Assembly (NCBI RefSeq): GCF_001494595.1
Contig: NZ_LN929908.1
Span: forward strand, 3,688,468-3,752,467
Source: Mycobacterium sp. M26
Lineage (GTDB): Bacteria > Actinomycetota > Actinomycetes > Mycobacteriales > Mycobacteriaceae
Direction: 5' to 3'
DNA length: 64,000 nucleotides
The position numbers were made by a program, and so were the translations under genes. How positions within the stretch are numbered: position 1 is the stretch's first letter; each line of letters opens with the position of its first letter. The notes beneath the pieces were generated by a model, which was given only the letters and a program-made list of their open reading frames with translations, did no database searches and was not told the DNA's origin. Shown here in pieces: positions 7,594-15,211 of this stretch.

Positions 7594-9837
7594 TCATCCT
7601 CCCCCGGGCACGCTCGGAACGGCTTCCCGAATTCCGATCCGATTGTGCAGGCGCACCAGCGGTTTCGGGGCCCACCAGTTGTAGCGGCCCATCAGGTGCA
7701 TGAATGCCGGAACCAGCAGGGTCCGCACCAGGGTGGCATCGGCCAGGATGGCCAGTGTCAGGCCAACACCGAGCATGCGCAGGAAGGACACCTGCGCACC
7801 GGAGAGTGCGGCGAAGGTGATGGCCATGATGAGCGCAGCTGCGGTGATCACACGGGCAGTGCGGGCCAGCCCCAGCGCCACGCTGGTGTCGTTGTCCTCG
7901 TGCTGCTGCCAGTATTCGCGGATACGGGAGACCAGGAACACCTCGTAGTCCATGGACAGCCCGAACGCGATGCAGAACAGCAGCACCGGGATGCTGATGG
8001 CCAGCGTCCCGGTGGCCGTGGTGCCCAACGCCCCGAGGTTGCCGTCCTGGAAGATCCACACCAGCGCCCCGAAGGCGGCGGTCAGCGATAAGACGTTGAG
8101 CAGCAACGCTTTCAGCGGCACCACCACACTGCCGGTCATCAGGAACAGCAGGATGACGGTGACGGCGGCGATGATGCCCAGCACCCAGCCGAGCCGGGAG
8201 GCGATGGCGGCCGCGGTATCCCGGTTGACCTGGGCGGTGCCGCCGAACAGCACCGCATGACCGTCGGGAGTGGGGATGGCCTGCAGGCGGTCAAGTTGAT
8301 CGTTGGAAGCCTGCGAGTAGAGCGGGGCGCGGCTGCTGACGGTGAGGAACGCCGTGCCGTCCGAGATCGCGGTCGGCGCCGATGGTGGCCCCGACTTCCG
8401 GCCGGCCACGAAGGTGCCACCCGGGGCCGAGACCGCCGACACATCGGCAACCGTCGACAGATCCGCGGCGTAGCGGTCGATCTCGGCCGCACTCGCACCG
8501 TCGGGAATCACCAGCGTCAGGTTGGTGGCCAGGTCGGAGGCGAACTGGGTGCGCAGCTGGTCGCCCACCACGTGCGCCGAACTCGACGTGGGCAGCACCC
8601 GGTCGTCGGGCACGCCCCATTTCACACCGGCGAACGGCGCGCCGAGTGCAACCAGAAGGGCCACCACCGCCACGCCGACGGGCACGGCCCGGCGCATCGC
8701 GAATCTCGCCACCCGATACCAGCGGGACTGCTCGACCGGACGCGGTTGCGGCGTTGCGCGCCGCAGCGACAGCGCATTCAGCCGGTCACCGAGGAGCACG
8801 ATGGCGGCCGGGGTGACGACGATCGCGGCCAGCGACGCGAACGCCACCACCGCCACTCCGGCGTAGGCGAAGGACTTCAGGGCGTAGATGGGGAACAGCA
8901 CCATCGCCGCCATCGACAGCGCCACGGTCATCGCGGAGAACAGCACGGTGCGGCCCGCCGCGATCATGGTGCGCGTCAAGGCCGCGTCGCGCTCAACCCC
9001 GGCCGCGCATTCATCGCGAAAACGGCTGAGCAGCAGCAGCGTGTAGTCGATGGCCAGCGCCAGACCCATGGCGACAGCGAGATTGAGCGAGAAGATCGAC
9101 ACGTCGGTGGCGAAGCTGATGAGCCGCAGCACCGCCATCGCCCCGAAGATCGCGACCGCCCCCACCGCGACCGGGACCGCGGCGGCGACCAGTCCACCGA
9201 ACACCCAGACCAGGATCAGGAAGCTCAGCGGAAGCGCCACGCCCTCCATGATTTTCAGGTCTTTCTGGCTCTGCTGGGTGATTTGCAGTTTGAGCACCGA
9301 TTCGCCGCCGGCGTGCACGCTCACGCCGTCGCGGTCGTGGACCACCTGGTTGATCAGGGTGTCAGCGTTCTTGGGTGCGCCGTTCTCCCCGCCGGTGATT
9401 CCGGCGACGATCACCCCGATGGTGCCGTCCCGACTGATCAGTGGCGCCGCGGCCGGTGGCGGCGCGGTCCACGGTGAGGTCACGGTGGCGACCACTGGCG
9501 AGCCGGTGAGCGTCTGCACGATCTGGGTGCCGACCGCCCTGGCAGCCGGGCTGTTGACTCCGCCGGGTGCGCTGACGGTGATGAGGAGCGGCATATCGCC
9601 CTGCCCGAACCGCTCGGCCAGCACCCGGGCGGCTTGTGAGGATTGCGCGCCCGGGTCGGTGAGGCCACCAGCCGAGAGACGGGCCGCCACCGGCACTCCG
9701 AAAACGGCGGTGCCAATCATCACGAGGAGCGCCGCCACGATCAACCGTCGCGGGGCGCGCAAGGACAGGCGGGCGAGCGCGGCTAGCAGAGGGTCCTCCC
9801 GGGCAGCTGCGCCGACGGGAGGGTGCCGGCCAGCCAC
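7594..9837 (-). CDS. MMPL family transporter
   Basis: A 747-residue RND/MMPL-type inner-membrane exporter. It has one N-terminal transmembrane helix (LIVAALLVMIGTAVFGVPV), a periplasmic loop, then two helix bundles with the MMPL hallmark GLALAIDYTLLLLSRFRDE in the first half and the pseudo-repeat GLSMDYEVFLVSRIREYW in the second. Both carry the DY pair used for proton relay. It is shorter than the ~950-residue MmpL lipid exporters. Placed inside the biosynthetic operon, it probably exports or scaffolds the product. The GTG start overlaps the end of the ligase gene by 55 bp; no better ATG exists, though a TTG start further in is possible. No mmpS partner is adjacent. Confidence 0.9.
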   Translation of the reverse strand: MAGRHPPVGAAAREDPLLAALARLSLRAPRRLIVAALLVMIGTAVFGVPVAARLSAGGLTDPGAQSSQAARVLAERFGQGDMPLLITVSAPGGVNSPAARAVGTQIVQTLTGSPVVATVTSPWTAPPPAAAPLISRDGTIGVIVAGITGGENGAPKNADTLINQVVHDRDGVSVHAGGESVLKLQITQQSQKDLKIMEGVALPLSFLILVWVFGGLVAAAVPVAVGAVAIFGAMAVLRLISFATDVSIFSLNLAVAMGLALAIDYTLLLLSRFRDECAAGVERDAALTRTMIAAGRTVLFSAMTVALSMAAMVLFPIYALKSFAYAGVAVVAFASLAAIVVTPAAIVLLGDRLNALSLRRATPQPRPVEQSRWYRVARFAMRRAVPVGVAVVALLVALGAPFAGVKWGVPDDRVLPTSSSAHVVGDQLRTQFASDLATNLTLVIPDGASAAEIDRYAADLSTVADVSAVSAPGGTFVAGRKSGPPSAPTAISDGTAFLTVSSRAPLYSQASNDQLDRLQAIPTPDGHAVLFGGTAQVNRDTAAAIASRLGWVLGIIAAVTVILLFLMTGSVVVPLKALLLNVLSLTAAFGALVWIFQDGNLGALGTTATGTLAISIPVLLFCIAFGLSMDYEVFLVSRIREYWQQHEDNDTSVALGLARTARVITAAALIMAITFAALSGAQVSFLRMLGVGLTLAILADATLVRTLLVPAFMHLMGRYNWWAPKPLVRLHNRIGIREAVPSVPGGG

Positions 9838-11408
9838 TGGTCGCGGGCGGCGAGCCGGCGCATCTTGCCGCTTGAGGTGCGCGGCAGCGCACCGGGTTCG
9901 ACGAGTTCGACATGGCCGACGGTGATGCGGGTGCGGTCCAGGACGCGGGCGGCGATGTCGGCTGCCAGCTCCGGTGTCGCCTCCGGGGTGACTTCGGCGA
10001 GGATGGCCAGCGCCTCCTCGCCTGCGTCTGCGCTGGGGTAGCCCACGGCCACCGCGCAGCCGGCGCGCACCCCGGCCAGCCCGTCGAGGGCGGCTTCGAA
10101 GTCCTGCGGGGCGTGATTGGCGCCGCGGATGATGATGGTGTCCTTGCTGCGGCCGGTGACGAACAGTTCTCCGTCGTGGATGAATCCGAGGTCACCGCCG
10201 TCCAGCCAGCCGTCGGCGAGGACCTGCGCGGTGAGGTCGGGGCGGTTGAAGTAGCCGGGCATCACGCTGGGGGCGCGGACCACGATGCGGCCCACCTCGT
10301 CGTCGGGCAGTGGCCGGGAGTCGGCGTCGCGGATCTGGACCTCCACGCCGGCCAGCGGACGTCCCACACTCACCACACCACGGTGTGTTCCGACCGGGGC
10401 ATCCGCCGGGGTGAAGGTGACGGCCAACGAGGCTTCGGCGAGGCCGTAGACCGGTGTCATGGCCGTGTTGTGAAATCCCCAGGCGACGAACCGTTCCGAG
10501 AACTGTTGGGCGACCTCGGCGTTGACCATCTCCGCGCCGTTGAGGCACAGCGTCCAGGAGCTGAGGTCGACGCCGTCGAGTTCGTCGTCGCGGATCCGCT
10601 TCACACACAGCCCGAAGGCGAAGTTCGGTGCGGCGGTGACGTTGCCGCGGTGCCGGGAGATCGCGCGCAGCCAGGCTCCCGGGATCGCCAGGAACAGCTC
10701 AGGCGGCAGCAACACCAGCGGGCACGGAAGATAGAACGCGGACAACAGGTTTCCGATCAACCCCATGTCGTGGTAGAGCGGCAGCCAGGTGACGCCGATG
10801 ACCTCGCTGATGCCGGCACCAGTGAAGTAGTCAGCCAGCGCGGCGAGGTTGTGCAGCAGGTTGGCGTGGGTCAGGGCCACCGGTTTGGGATCGTGGGTGG
10901 TGCCGGAGGAGAACTGGATCAGGGCGATGTCGTCGGGGCTGGCGGTGGCCGAAGGTGCTGCTTCACCGGTGATCTCGTCGGCCAGGGCACAGCCCAGGCG
11001 CGGTGCGGCGTCGGCCACCGGGGCGTCGAGGGCGGGCCGGATGCGGGCGTCGGTGATGACCAGGGCGGCCTGCACCGCCCGCAGCATCGTCGCGGTGCGC
11101 TGGTGGTACTCGTCGAGCTTGGCCAGCCGCACCGGCGGATACAGCGGCACCGGGATCGCCCCGGCCACCAACACACCGAAGAAGGAGGCGACGAACTCCG
11201 GACCCGTGGGCAGCACCAGCGCCACCCGGTCCCCCGCTGCCACACCACGGCTGTGCAGACCGCCGGCGATCTGATGGGCGCGTACGCGGATCTCGCTGAG
11301 CGACGCCGGGTGGTCGGTTTCGTCGCGGCCCACGAAGATGAGCGACTTGTCGCTGCGCGCGGCGGCGTCGAGCATCTCGGTGAGAGTGGCGAACCGTGGT
11401 GCGCTCAC
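9783..11408 (-). CDS. Fatty-acyl-AMP ligase (FadD-type FAAL)
   Basis: A 541-residue ANL-superfamily adenylating enzyme. Signatures are FSSGTTHDPKPVALTH (166-181), WLPLYHDMGLIGN (the FAAL-style A5 region), VYGLAEASLAVTF, GDLGF and the C-terminal LPRTSSGKMRR with the catalytic lysine. FAALs make acyl-AMP and pass the acyl group to a carrier protein rather than to CoA; the neighbouring ACP supports this. The GTG start is chosen because GTGA overlaps the ACP stop, the same arrangement seen through most of this operon; the open frame further upstream is just the shadow of the ACP gene. It is the presumed entry point of the pathway, loading a fatty or aromatic acid. Chain-length preference cannot be read. 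Confidence 0.92.
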   Translation of the reverse strand: MSAPRFATLTEMLDAAARSDKSLIFVGRDETDHPASLSEIRVRAHQIAGGLHSRGVAAGDRVALVLPTGPEFVASFFGVLVAGAIPVPLYPPVRLAKLDEYHQRTATMLRAVQAALVITDARIRPALDAPVADAAPRLGCALADEITGEAAPSATASPDDIALIQFSSGTTHDPKPVALTHANLLHNLAALADYFTGAGISEVIGVTWLPLYHDMGLIGNLLSAFYLPCPLVLLPPELFLAIPGAWLRAISRHRGNVTAAPNFAFGLCVKRIRDDELDGVDLSSWTLCLNGAEMVNAEVAQQFSERFVAWGFHNTAMTPVYGLAEASLAVTFTPADAPVGTHRGVVSVGRPLAGVEVQIRDADSRPLPDDEVGRIVVRAPSVMPGYFNRPDLTAQVLADGWLDGGDLGFIHDGELFVTGRSKDTIIIRGANHAPQDFEAALDGLAGVRAGCAVAVGYPSADAGEEALAILAEVTPEATPELAADIAARVLDRTRITVGHVELVEPGALPRTSSGKMRRLAARDQWLAGTLPSAQLPGRTLC

Positions 11409-11662
11409 GCGCGTTCCTCGATGCGGCGCACCACCAGTGCCGCCAGGTCGCCGATGGTGGTCAGGTCGTCGCCGTCCTGGGCGTCCAGGTCGATGTCGTA
11501 GCGGGCCTCGATCCGGAAGACCAGGGACAGCAGGTGCGCGGAATCCAGTCCGGCGTCCTGTAATCCGGACTCGGGGCCGAGGTCGGCGACACCGGATTCG
11601 GCGCGCACCAGCTCGACGATCTCCTGGGTGACGGCGGCCGGGGTGGCGGGGGGCATGGTCAC
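11405..11662 (-). CDS. Acyl carrier protein
   Basis: An 85-residue free-standing carrier protein. The phosphopantetheine attachment serine lies in GLDSAHLLSLVFRIE, followed by an acidic helix (YDIDLDAQDGDD) and a recognisable helix IV (DLAALVVRRIEE). The N-terminal helix is TQEIVELVRAESGV. The GTG start overlaps the KASIII stop (GTGA); an ATG two codons in would give 83 residues. Lying between the ligase and the KASIII gene, it is the likely carrier on which the acyl chain is activated and elongated or transferred. It lacks the size and context of the housekeeping AcpM. Confidence 0.9.
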   Translation of the reverse strand: MTMPPATPAAVTQEIVELVRAESGVADLGPESGLQDAGLDSAHLLSLVFRIEARYDIDLDAQDGDDLTTIGDLAALVVRRIEERA

Positions 11663-12672
11663 GTCGGCCGTCCACCCCAGCGCACGGCGGCGGCCGCCGC
11701 GAAGTCCCCGGCGTGGGCGAAGCCGGCCATCATCACGATGTCGCCGGGCTTGACCTGGCCGTCGCGGATCGCGGCGTCGAAGTTCACCGGAATGCCGACG
11801 GCGAAGAGGTTGCCGCATTCGTGAAAAGTGTCGCGGTGGTGTTCAGGGTCGATGCCCAGCGCCTCGTTCCAGTTGCGCAGCAACAACCGGTTGGGCTGAT
11901 TGGTCACCAGCATGTCCAGGTCACCGGACTTGACGCCGATCCGCTCGCACACCGCCCGAACCACCTGCGGCACTTGCCGATTGCCGCGGGCCAGCACCTT
12001 GATGATCTTGCCCTCGTTGAATCCGACGTAGCCCTCACCGGAACCGGCTTCCCACCACCGCCGCGGCGGGTCGGTGGCCAGCGTCATATCGGTGGCGTTC
12101 TCCCCGAAGTAGCGGCATTCGATGTCGAGCACCGGCGAGGTGTCCGACAACGTGACCAGGCCGACGGCCGCCCCGTCACCCGGAACCGAGGCCTGCGCCT
12201 TGGCACGCACCTGCTCCTGCTCGAAGATCTTGCCGGCCGCGTTCTGGGCCACGGCGATCAGCGCGGTACGTCCGGCTCCGCCGGTGAGCAGTTGGCCGGC
12301 CAGCTTGAGCATCAGCACGAAGGCCGCGCAGCCACCGTTGTGGACGTCGATGACCCATTCCGGGTTGATGCCCAATCGGTGTGCGAGTTCCCCACCGGCG
12401 CCCAGGATCGGCAGGTCGGGTAGCTGGGAGTGGGTGAGCAGCACGTCGACCTCGTCGAGCACCTGCGGGCCGTGGCGTTCGACGAGAACCTTCACGGCCT
12501 GCTCGATCATGTCGACGTTGGACTCGTCGTCGGCGGCGTGATGGCGGAAGTCCGGCGGCCGGAACATCGGGTTGTCCCGCAGGTCGTCGTCCCCGCTGTA
12601 CTGGGTGTACCACTCTGCGGGGAGCCGCTTTTCGGGCAGATAGGTGGCGATATCGACGAGGCTGACGGTCAT
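11659..12672 (-). CDS. KASIII-like (FabH-fold) condensing enzyme or acyltransferase, atypical active site
   Basis: A 337-residue thiolase-fold protein of the 3-oxoacyl-ACP synthase III group. The nucleophile is Cys115 in HNGGCAAF. The FabH histidine that belongs in xPHQANxR is replaced: the aligned text is VTNQPNRLLLRNW, with Asn258 at the His position. The third catalytic position, FabH Asn274, is kept as Asn288 in FHECGNLF. Loss of the His argues against ordinary decarboxylative condensation with malonyl-ACP. It suggests acyl transfer or condensation with an activated nucleophile, perhaps with the nearby His284 standing in. It overlaps both neighbours by 4 bp. The alignment was made by eye. 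Confidence 0.85.
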   Translation of the reverse strand: MTVSLVDIATYLPEKRLPAEWYTQYSGDDDLRDNPMFRPPDFRHHAADDESNVDMIEQAVKVLVERHGPQVLDEVDVLLTHSQLPDLPILGAGGELAHRLGINPEWVIDVHNGGCAAFVLMLKLAGQLLTGGAGRTALIAVAQNAAGKIFEQEQVRAKAQASVPGDGAAVGLVTLSDTSPVLDIECRYFGENATDMTLATDPPRRWWEAGSGEGYVGFNEGKIIKVLARGNRQVPQVVRAVCERIGVKSGDLDMLVTNQPNRLLLRNWNEALGIDPEHHRDTFHECGNLFAVGIPVNFDAAIRDGQVKPGDIVMMAGFAHAGDFAAAAAVRWGGRPT

Positions 12673-13322
12673 CGGTTGCGCATCCAGTCCGGGGTGACGG
12701 GCAGGCCGTGGCGGTGCCGGTATTCGGCGATGGCCTTGAGGTTCTTGAGTTCCAGCAGATGCCCGGCGCCGAACATCTCCCAGAAGTCACCGACCCACAC
12801 CGGGCGTTGCGGCGGCGCGGTGTCGGGATAGGGGTTCTTGTCGTAGAACGGGTGGTGGCAGTTGGTCCACAGCACCACCGAGCCGGGCTTGTTGAACACC
12901 ACCTGCGCGTCGACCACCCGCATCAGGTAGATCATCCAGAGGTGCTTGCCCTGATCCCAGGCGCAGTGGTAGTCGACTGTGCGGGCTTCGCAGTTGGCGA
13001 CGGTGCGGGTGTAGATCTCGGTCTCGTTGCCCAGCCGGTCATAGGCCACCCACAGGCCGGGCTCGTCGGTTTCGGTGAAACCGCGCAGGCTGTACGTCCA
13101 CTCCTCCAAAGACCTTGTGTCGGAAAGATACTCGAACAGTTCATCGGGCGGGCAGTCGACATACTCGTTGACGGTGCAGTACTCGCCGAAGACCTCGTCG
13201 TGCGGGTAGACGGCGTGGATCATCTCCATCAGGACGGGGGTGGCCTTCTCCCGCGGCGATGTCTCGATCCGCATCAGGCCGGGCAGCGGGTCATTGATGT
13301 CCTCAAGGGCGGGCAATGTCAT
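12669..13322 (-). CDS. SRPBCC (START-fold) family protein
   Basis: A 217-residue protein with the SRPBCC/polyketide-cyclase opening pattern: VNEYVDCPPDELFEYLSDTRSLEEWTYSLRGF, followed by a strand-rich body (ETEIYTRTVANCEARTVDYH) and a C-terminal helix with GDFWEMFGAGHLLELKNLKAIAEY. These folds make a deep hydrophobic pocket and act as cyclases, aromatases, hydrolases or lipid carriers. In this operon a cyclase or dehydratase acting on the condensed acyl product is plausible but unproven. The ATG is chosen because it overlaps the stop of the ThDP gene (ATGA). The reading frame continues 21 codons upstream without a likely start. The stop overlaps the KASIII start by 4 bp. Confidence 0.82.
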   Translation of the reverse strand: MTLPALEDINDPLPGLMRIETSPREKATPVLMEMIHAVYPHDEVFGEYCTVNEYVDCPPDELFEYLSDTRSLEEWTYSLRGFTETDEPGLWVAYDRLGNETEIYTRTVANCEARTVDYHCAWDQGKHLWMIYLMRVVDAQVVFNKPGSVVLWTNCHHPFYDKNPYPDTAPPQRPVWVGDFWEMFGAGHLLELKNLKAIAEYRHRHGLPVTPDWMRNR

Positions 13323-14974
13323 GGGTTGTCCTTCGGGTCGGATGCCAAAAAGGCAGTGAAGGGCGGGATTTCGTCGGCGGAGCATTCGACGGCGACGACG
13401 GAGGGGCCGTCGACCTCCAGTGCGGTCTTGATGGCCGTGCCCAGGTCGGCGATGTCGGTGACGTCGACGGAGGGCAAGGTGGGGAACATGGCGGCCAGAC
13501 CGGCGCCCAGGCGGCTGGGGCCGAACCGGTTGAAACTGTAGTGCCCGCCGTAGAACATCTGCTCACGGGTCACGCACATGGCGTGGGCCTGATTGTCGAA
13601 CAGGATGAACGTCACCGGCAGCCGGTGCTGGATGGCGGTGTGGATTTCCATGCCGTGCATGTAGAACGAGCCGTCGCCGGCGATCACGACGGTGCGACGC
13701 CCGCTGGCGAAGGCCATCCCGAGGCCGGCGCCGAAGCTGTAGCCCATACCGCCCATACCGAGCGCCACCAGGAAGCGGCCGTCGCGGCGGGCCGGCAGCC
13801 AGTGGATGGCGGCGGCGCCGATATTGCCGGCGTCGACCGCGATGTCGGTGCCGTCGGGCAGGGCGGCGTCGAGTTCGGCCATGGCCTCGCGGTAGCGCAC
13901 GCCGGGCCCGCTGTGCGGCGGGGTGCTGAGCTCGGTGGGCGTCTGCGCTGGCGGTGGCCTGCTGGTCAGCGCCTCGGCCAGCCAGGGCAGCGCGGTCGTG
14001 AGGTCGTCGGTATGGACGTGGGTGGCGGGCAGGTAAGGCTCGGCGGCGCCGAGGGACACGATCGGGATGGCGGCCAGGGCGTCGAGGCCGCGGCGGGCCA
14101 TCAGCGGCAGCCGGCTGCCGACCAGCAGGCAGACGGCACTGTCGGCCAGGGCGGCGCCGACGGAGGGATGGCCCATCACCCCGGCCACTCCGAGTGCCGT
14201 CGTCGACGCATCTTTGGCGTCGGGCTCGGTGACGACGACGGCGTTGAGTGCGTCGCGGAGCAGTTCCAGTTCGGCGCTGGCACCGTCGCGGGTGACCTGA
14301 TCGCCGGCGACGATGGTGACGGGGCCCTCGACGCCGCTCAGGAGGTCGATGAGCGCGGTGAGGTCCACCGGCCGCGGCGGCGCCTCGGGGATGTCGTCTT
14401 CGGCCGGTGCATCGATGAGGGCTTGCTGAATATCCTTGGGCAGCAACAGGACTGCGGGGCCGCGGCGTCGAGTGGCCGCGTCGAGGGCGGCGGGCAGCGC
14501 GGTGACGATGTCGTCTGCCGTGGTGATCCGGCGGCAGAACACCGACACCGCGGAGAACAGGGCCACCGCGTCGAGGGTGCCGTTGACGCCGCTGGTGTCC
14601 TGGAAGGGGCCGCGTCCGTCGTCGGCGGCGGGAGCCTGGCCGATGAGGGCGAGCACGGGAACCCGACTGGCCAGCGCCTCCCCCAGACCGGGCACGGTGT
14701 TCAGCGCCCCACCGCCGGAGGTGGCGGCCACGACGCCGAGGGTGGGTGCGGTGCGGCTGTAGGCGTCGGCCATGGCGGCGGCGGAGAACTCATGCTTGGC
14801 GACGATGGCGGTGACGGCCGGGTGGGCGTGGGCGGCGTCGTAGAGGTCCTCGATATTGGCGCCGTCGACGCCGAAGACGTACTGGATACCACGACGGGCG
14901 AGGTACTGGACGATATAGTCGACGACCCGCAGGCCTGCGGTCCCCGCACCGCCCTGATCAGGGATAACCGGCAT
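13319..14974 (-). CDS. Thiamine diphosphate-dependent carboligase (acetolactate synthase-like)
   Basis: About 551 residues with the three-domain layout of acetohydroxyacid synthase and related enzymes. The N-terminal Pyr domain has the cofactor-activating glutamate in AKHEFSAAAMADAY. A central Rossmann-like domain follows. The C-terminal PP domain has the Mg-ThDP motif starting GDGSFYMHGMEIHT and ending at DNQAHAM. The FAD-binding middle-domain features of true IlvB are not obvious. The first gene of the operon, it probably adds a two-carbon (pyruvate-derived) or acyl-anion unit to an acyl or aldehyde acceptor, giving an acyloin or ketone. ATG 14974 is preferred; a GTG 12 codons upstream (15010) is possible. 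Confidence 0.87.
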   Translation of the reverse strand: MPVIPDQGGAGTAGLRVVDYIVQYLARRGIQYVFGVDGANIEDLYDAAHAHPAVTAIVAKHEFSAAAMADAYSRTAPTLGVVAATSGGGALNTVPGLGEALASRVPVLALIGQAPAADDGRGPFQDTSGVNGTLDAVALFSAVSVFCRRITTADDIVTALPAALDAATRRRGPAVLLLPKDIQQALIDAPAEDDIPEAPPRPVDLTALIDLLSGVEGPVTIVAGDQVTRDGASAELELLRDALNAVVVTEPDAKDASTTALGVAGVMGHPSVGAALADSAVCLLVGSRLPLMARRGLDALAAIPIVSLGAAEPYLPATHVHTDDLTTALPWLAEALTSRPPPAQTPTELSTPPHSGPGVRYREAMAELDAALPDGTDIAVDAGNIGAAAIHWLPARRDGRFLVALGMGGMGYSFGAGLGMAFASGRRTVVIAGDGSFYMHGMEIHTAIQHRLPVTFILFDNQAHAMCVTREQMFYGGHYSFNRFGPSRLGAGLAAMFPTLPSVDVTDIADLGTAIKTALEVDGPSVVAVECSADEIPPFTAFLASDPKDNP

Positions 14975-15131
14975 GACGTTCGAGCGCAGCCGCTCCCGGT
15001 ACGTGCCCACAACCAGCGCTCGCCATTCCCCGCCTGCCTACTTCCACCGACTCCGACGAAGGCTAGATCAGGGTGCTTAGTTTACGGGTGTGTTTGGGGA
15101 TCTCACAGGACACCTGGGCCCCGAGTGGATG

Positions 15132-15150
15132 GTCCACGCTTGCGGTGGAC
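15132..15150. promoter_or_regulatory. Small inverted repeat in the divergent promoter region
   Basis: GTCCAC and GTGGAC flank a 7-nt spacer between the ThDP gene and eutB. It could be a leader hairpin or a regulator half-site pair. Arms of 6 bp are short enough to occur by chance in this GC-rich DNA. Confidence 0.3.
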
Positions 15151-15172
15151 AAGATCGCCGACATCGGCGACA

Positions 15173-15202
15173 CTTTAAAGGTCGAAGAACCAACCTTTAA
15201 AG
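15173..15202. promoter_or_regulatory. Double-palindrome operator candidate upstream of eutB
   Basis: CTTTAAAGGT (15173-15182) and ACCTTTAAAG (15193-15202) are a perfect 10-bp inverted repeat with a 10-bp spacer. Each arm contains the palindrome CTTTAAAG, so identical palindromic 8-mers lie 22 bp apart, about two helical turns. The AT-rich sites stand out in this high-GC DNA. The right arm ends 9 nt before the eutB GTG and touches its weak ribosome binding site, so a bound repressor would block initiation. Confidence 0.65.
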
Positions 15203-15211
15203 AGATCCACG

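Noticed and set aside
15011..15172. Cobalamin riboswitch upstream of eutB
   Set aside because: eutB needs adenosylcobalamin, but the region is only about 160 nt and has no B12-box-like sequence or the extended pairing of that riboswitch.
13316..15178. A 620-codon plus-strand frame opposite the ThDP gene
   Set aside because: Composition is typical of a GC-rich antisense frame (Gly/Val/Asp/His runs), while the minus strand encodes clear ThDP motifs.
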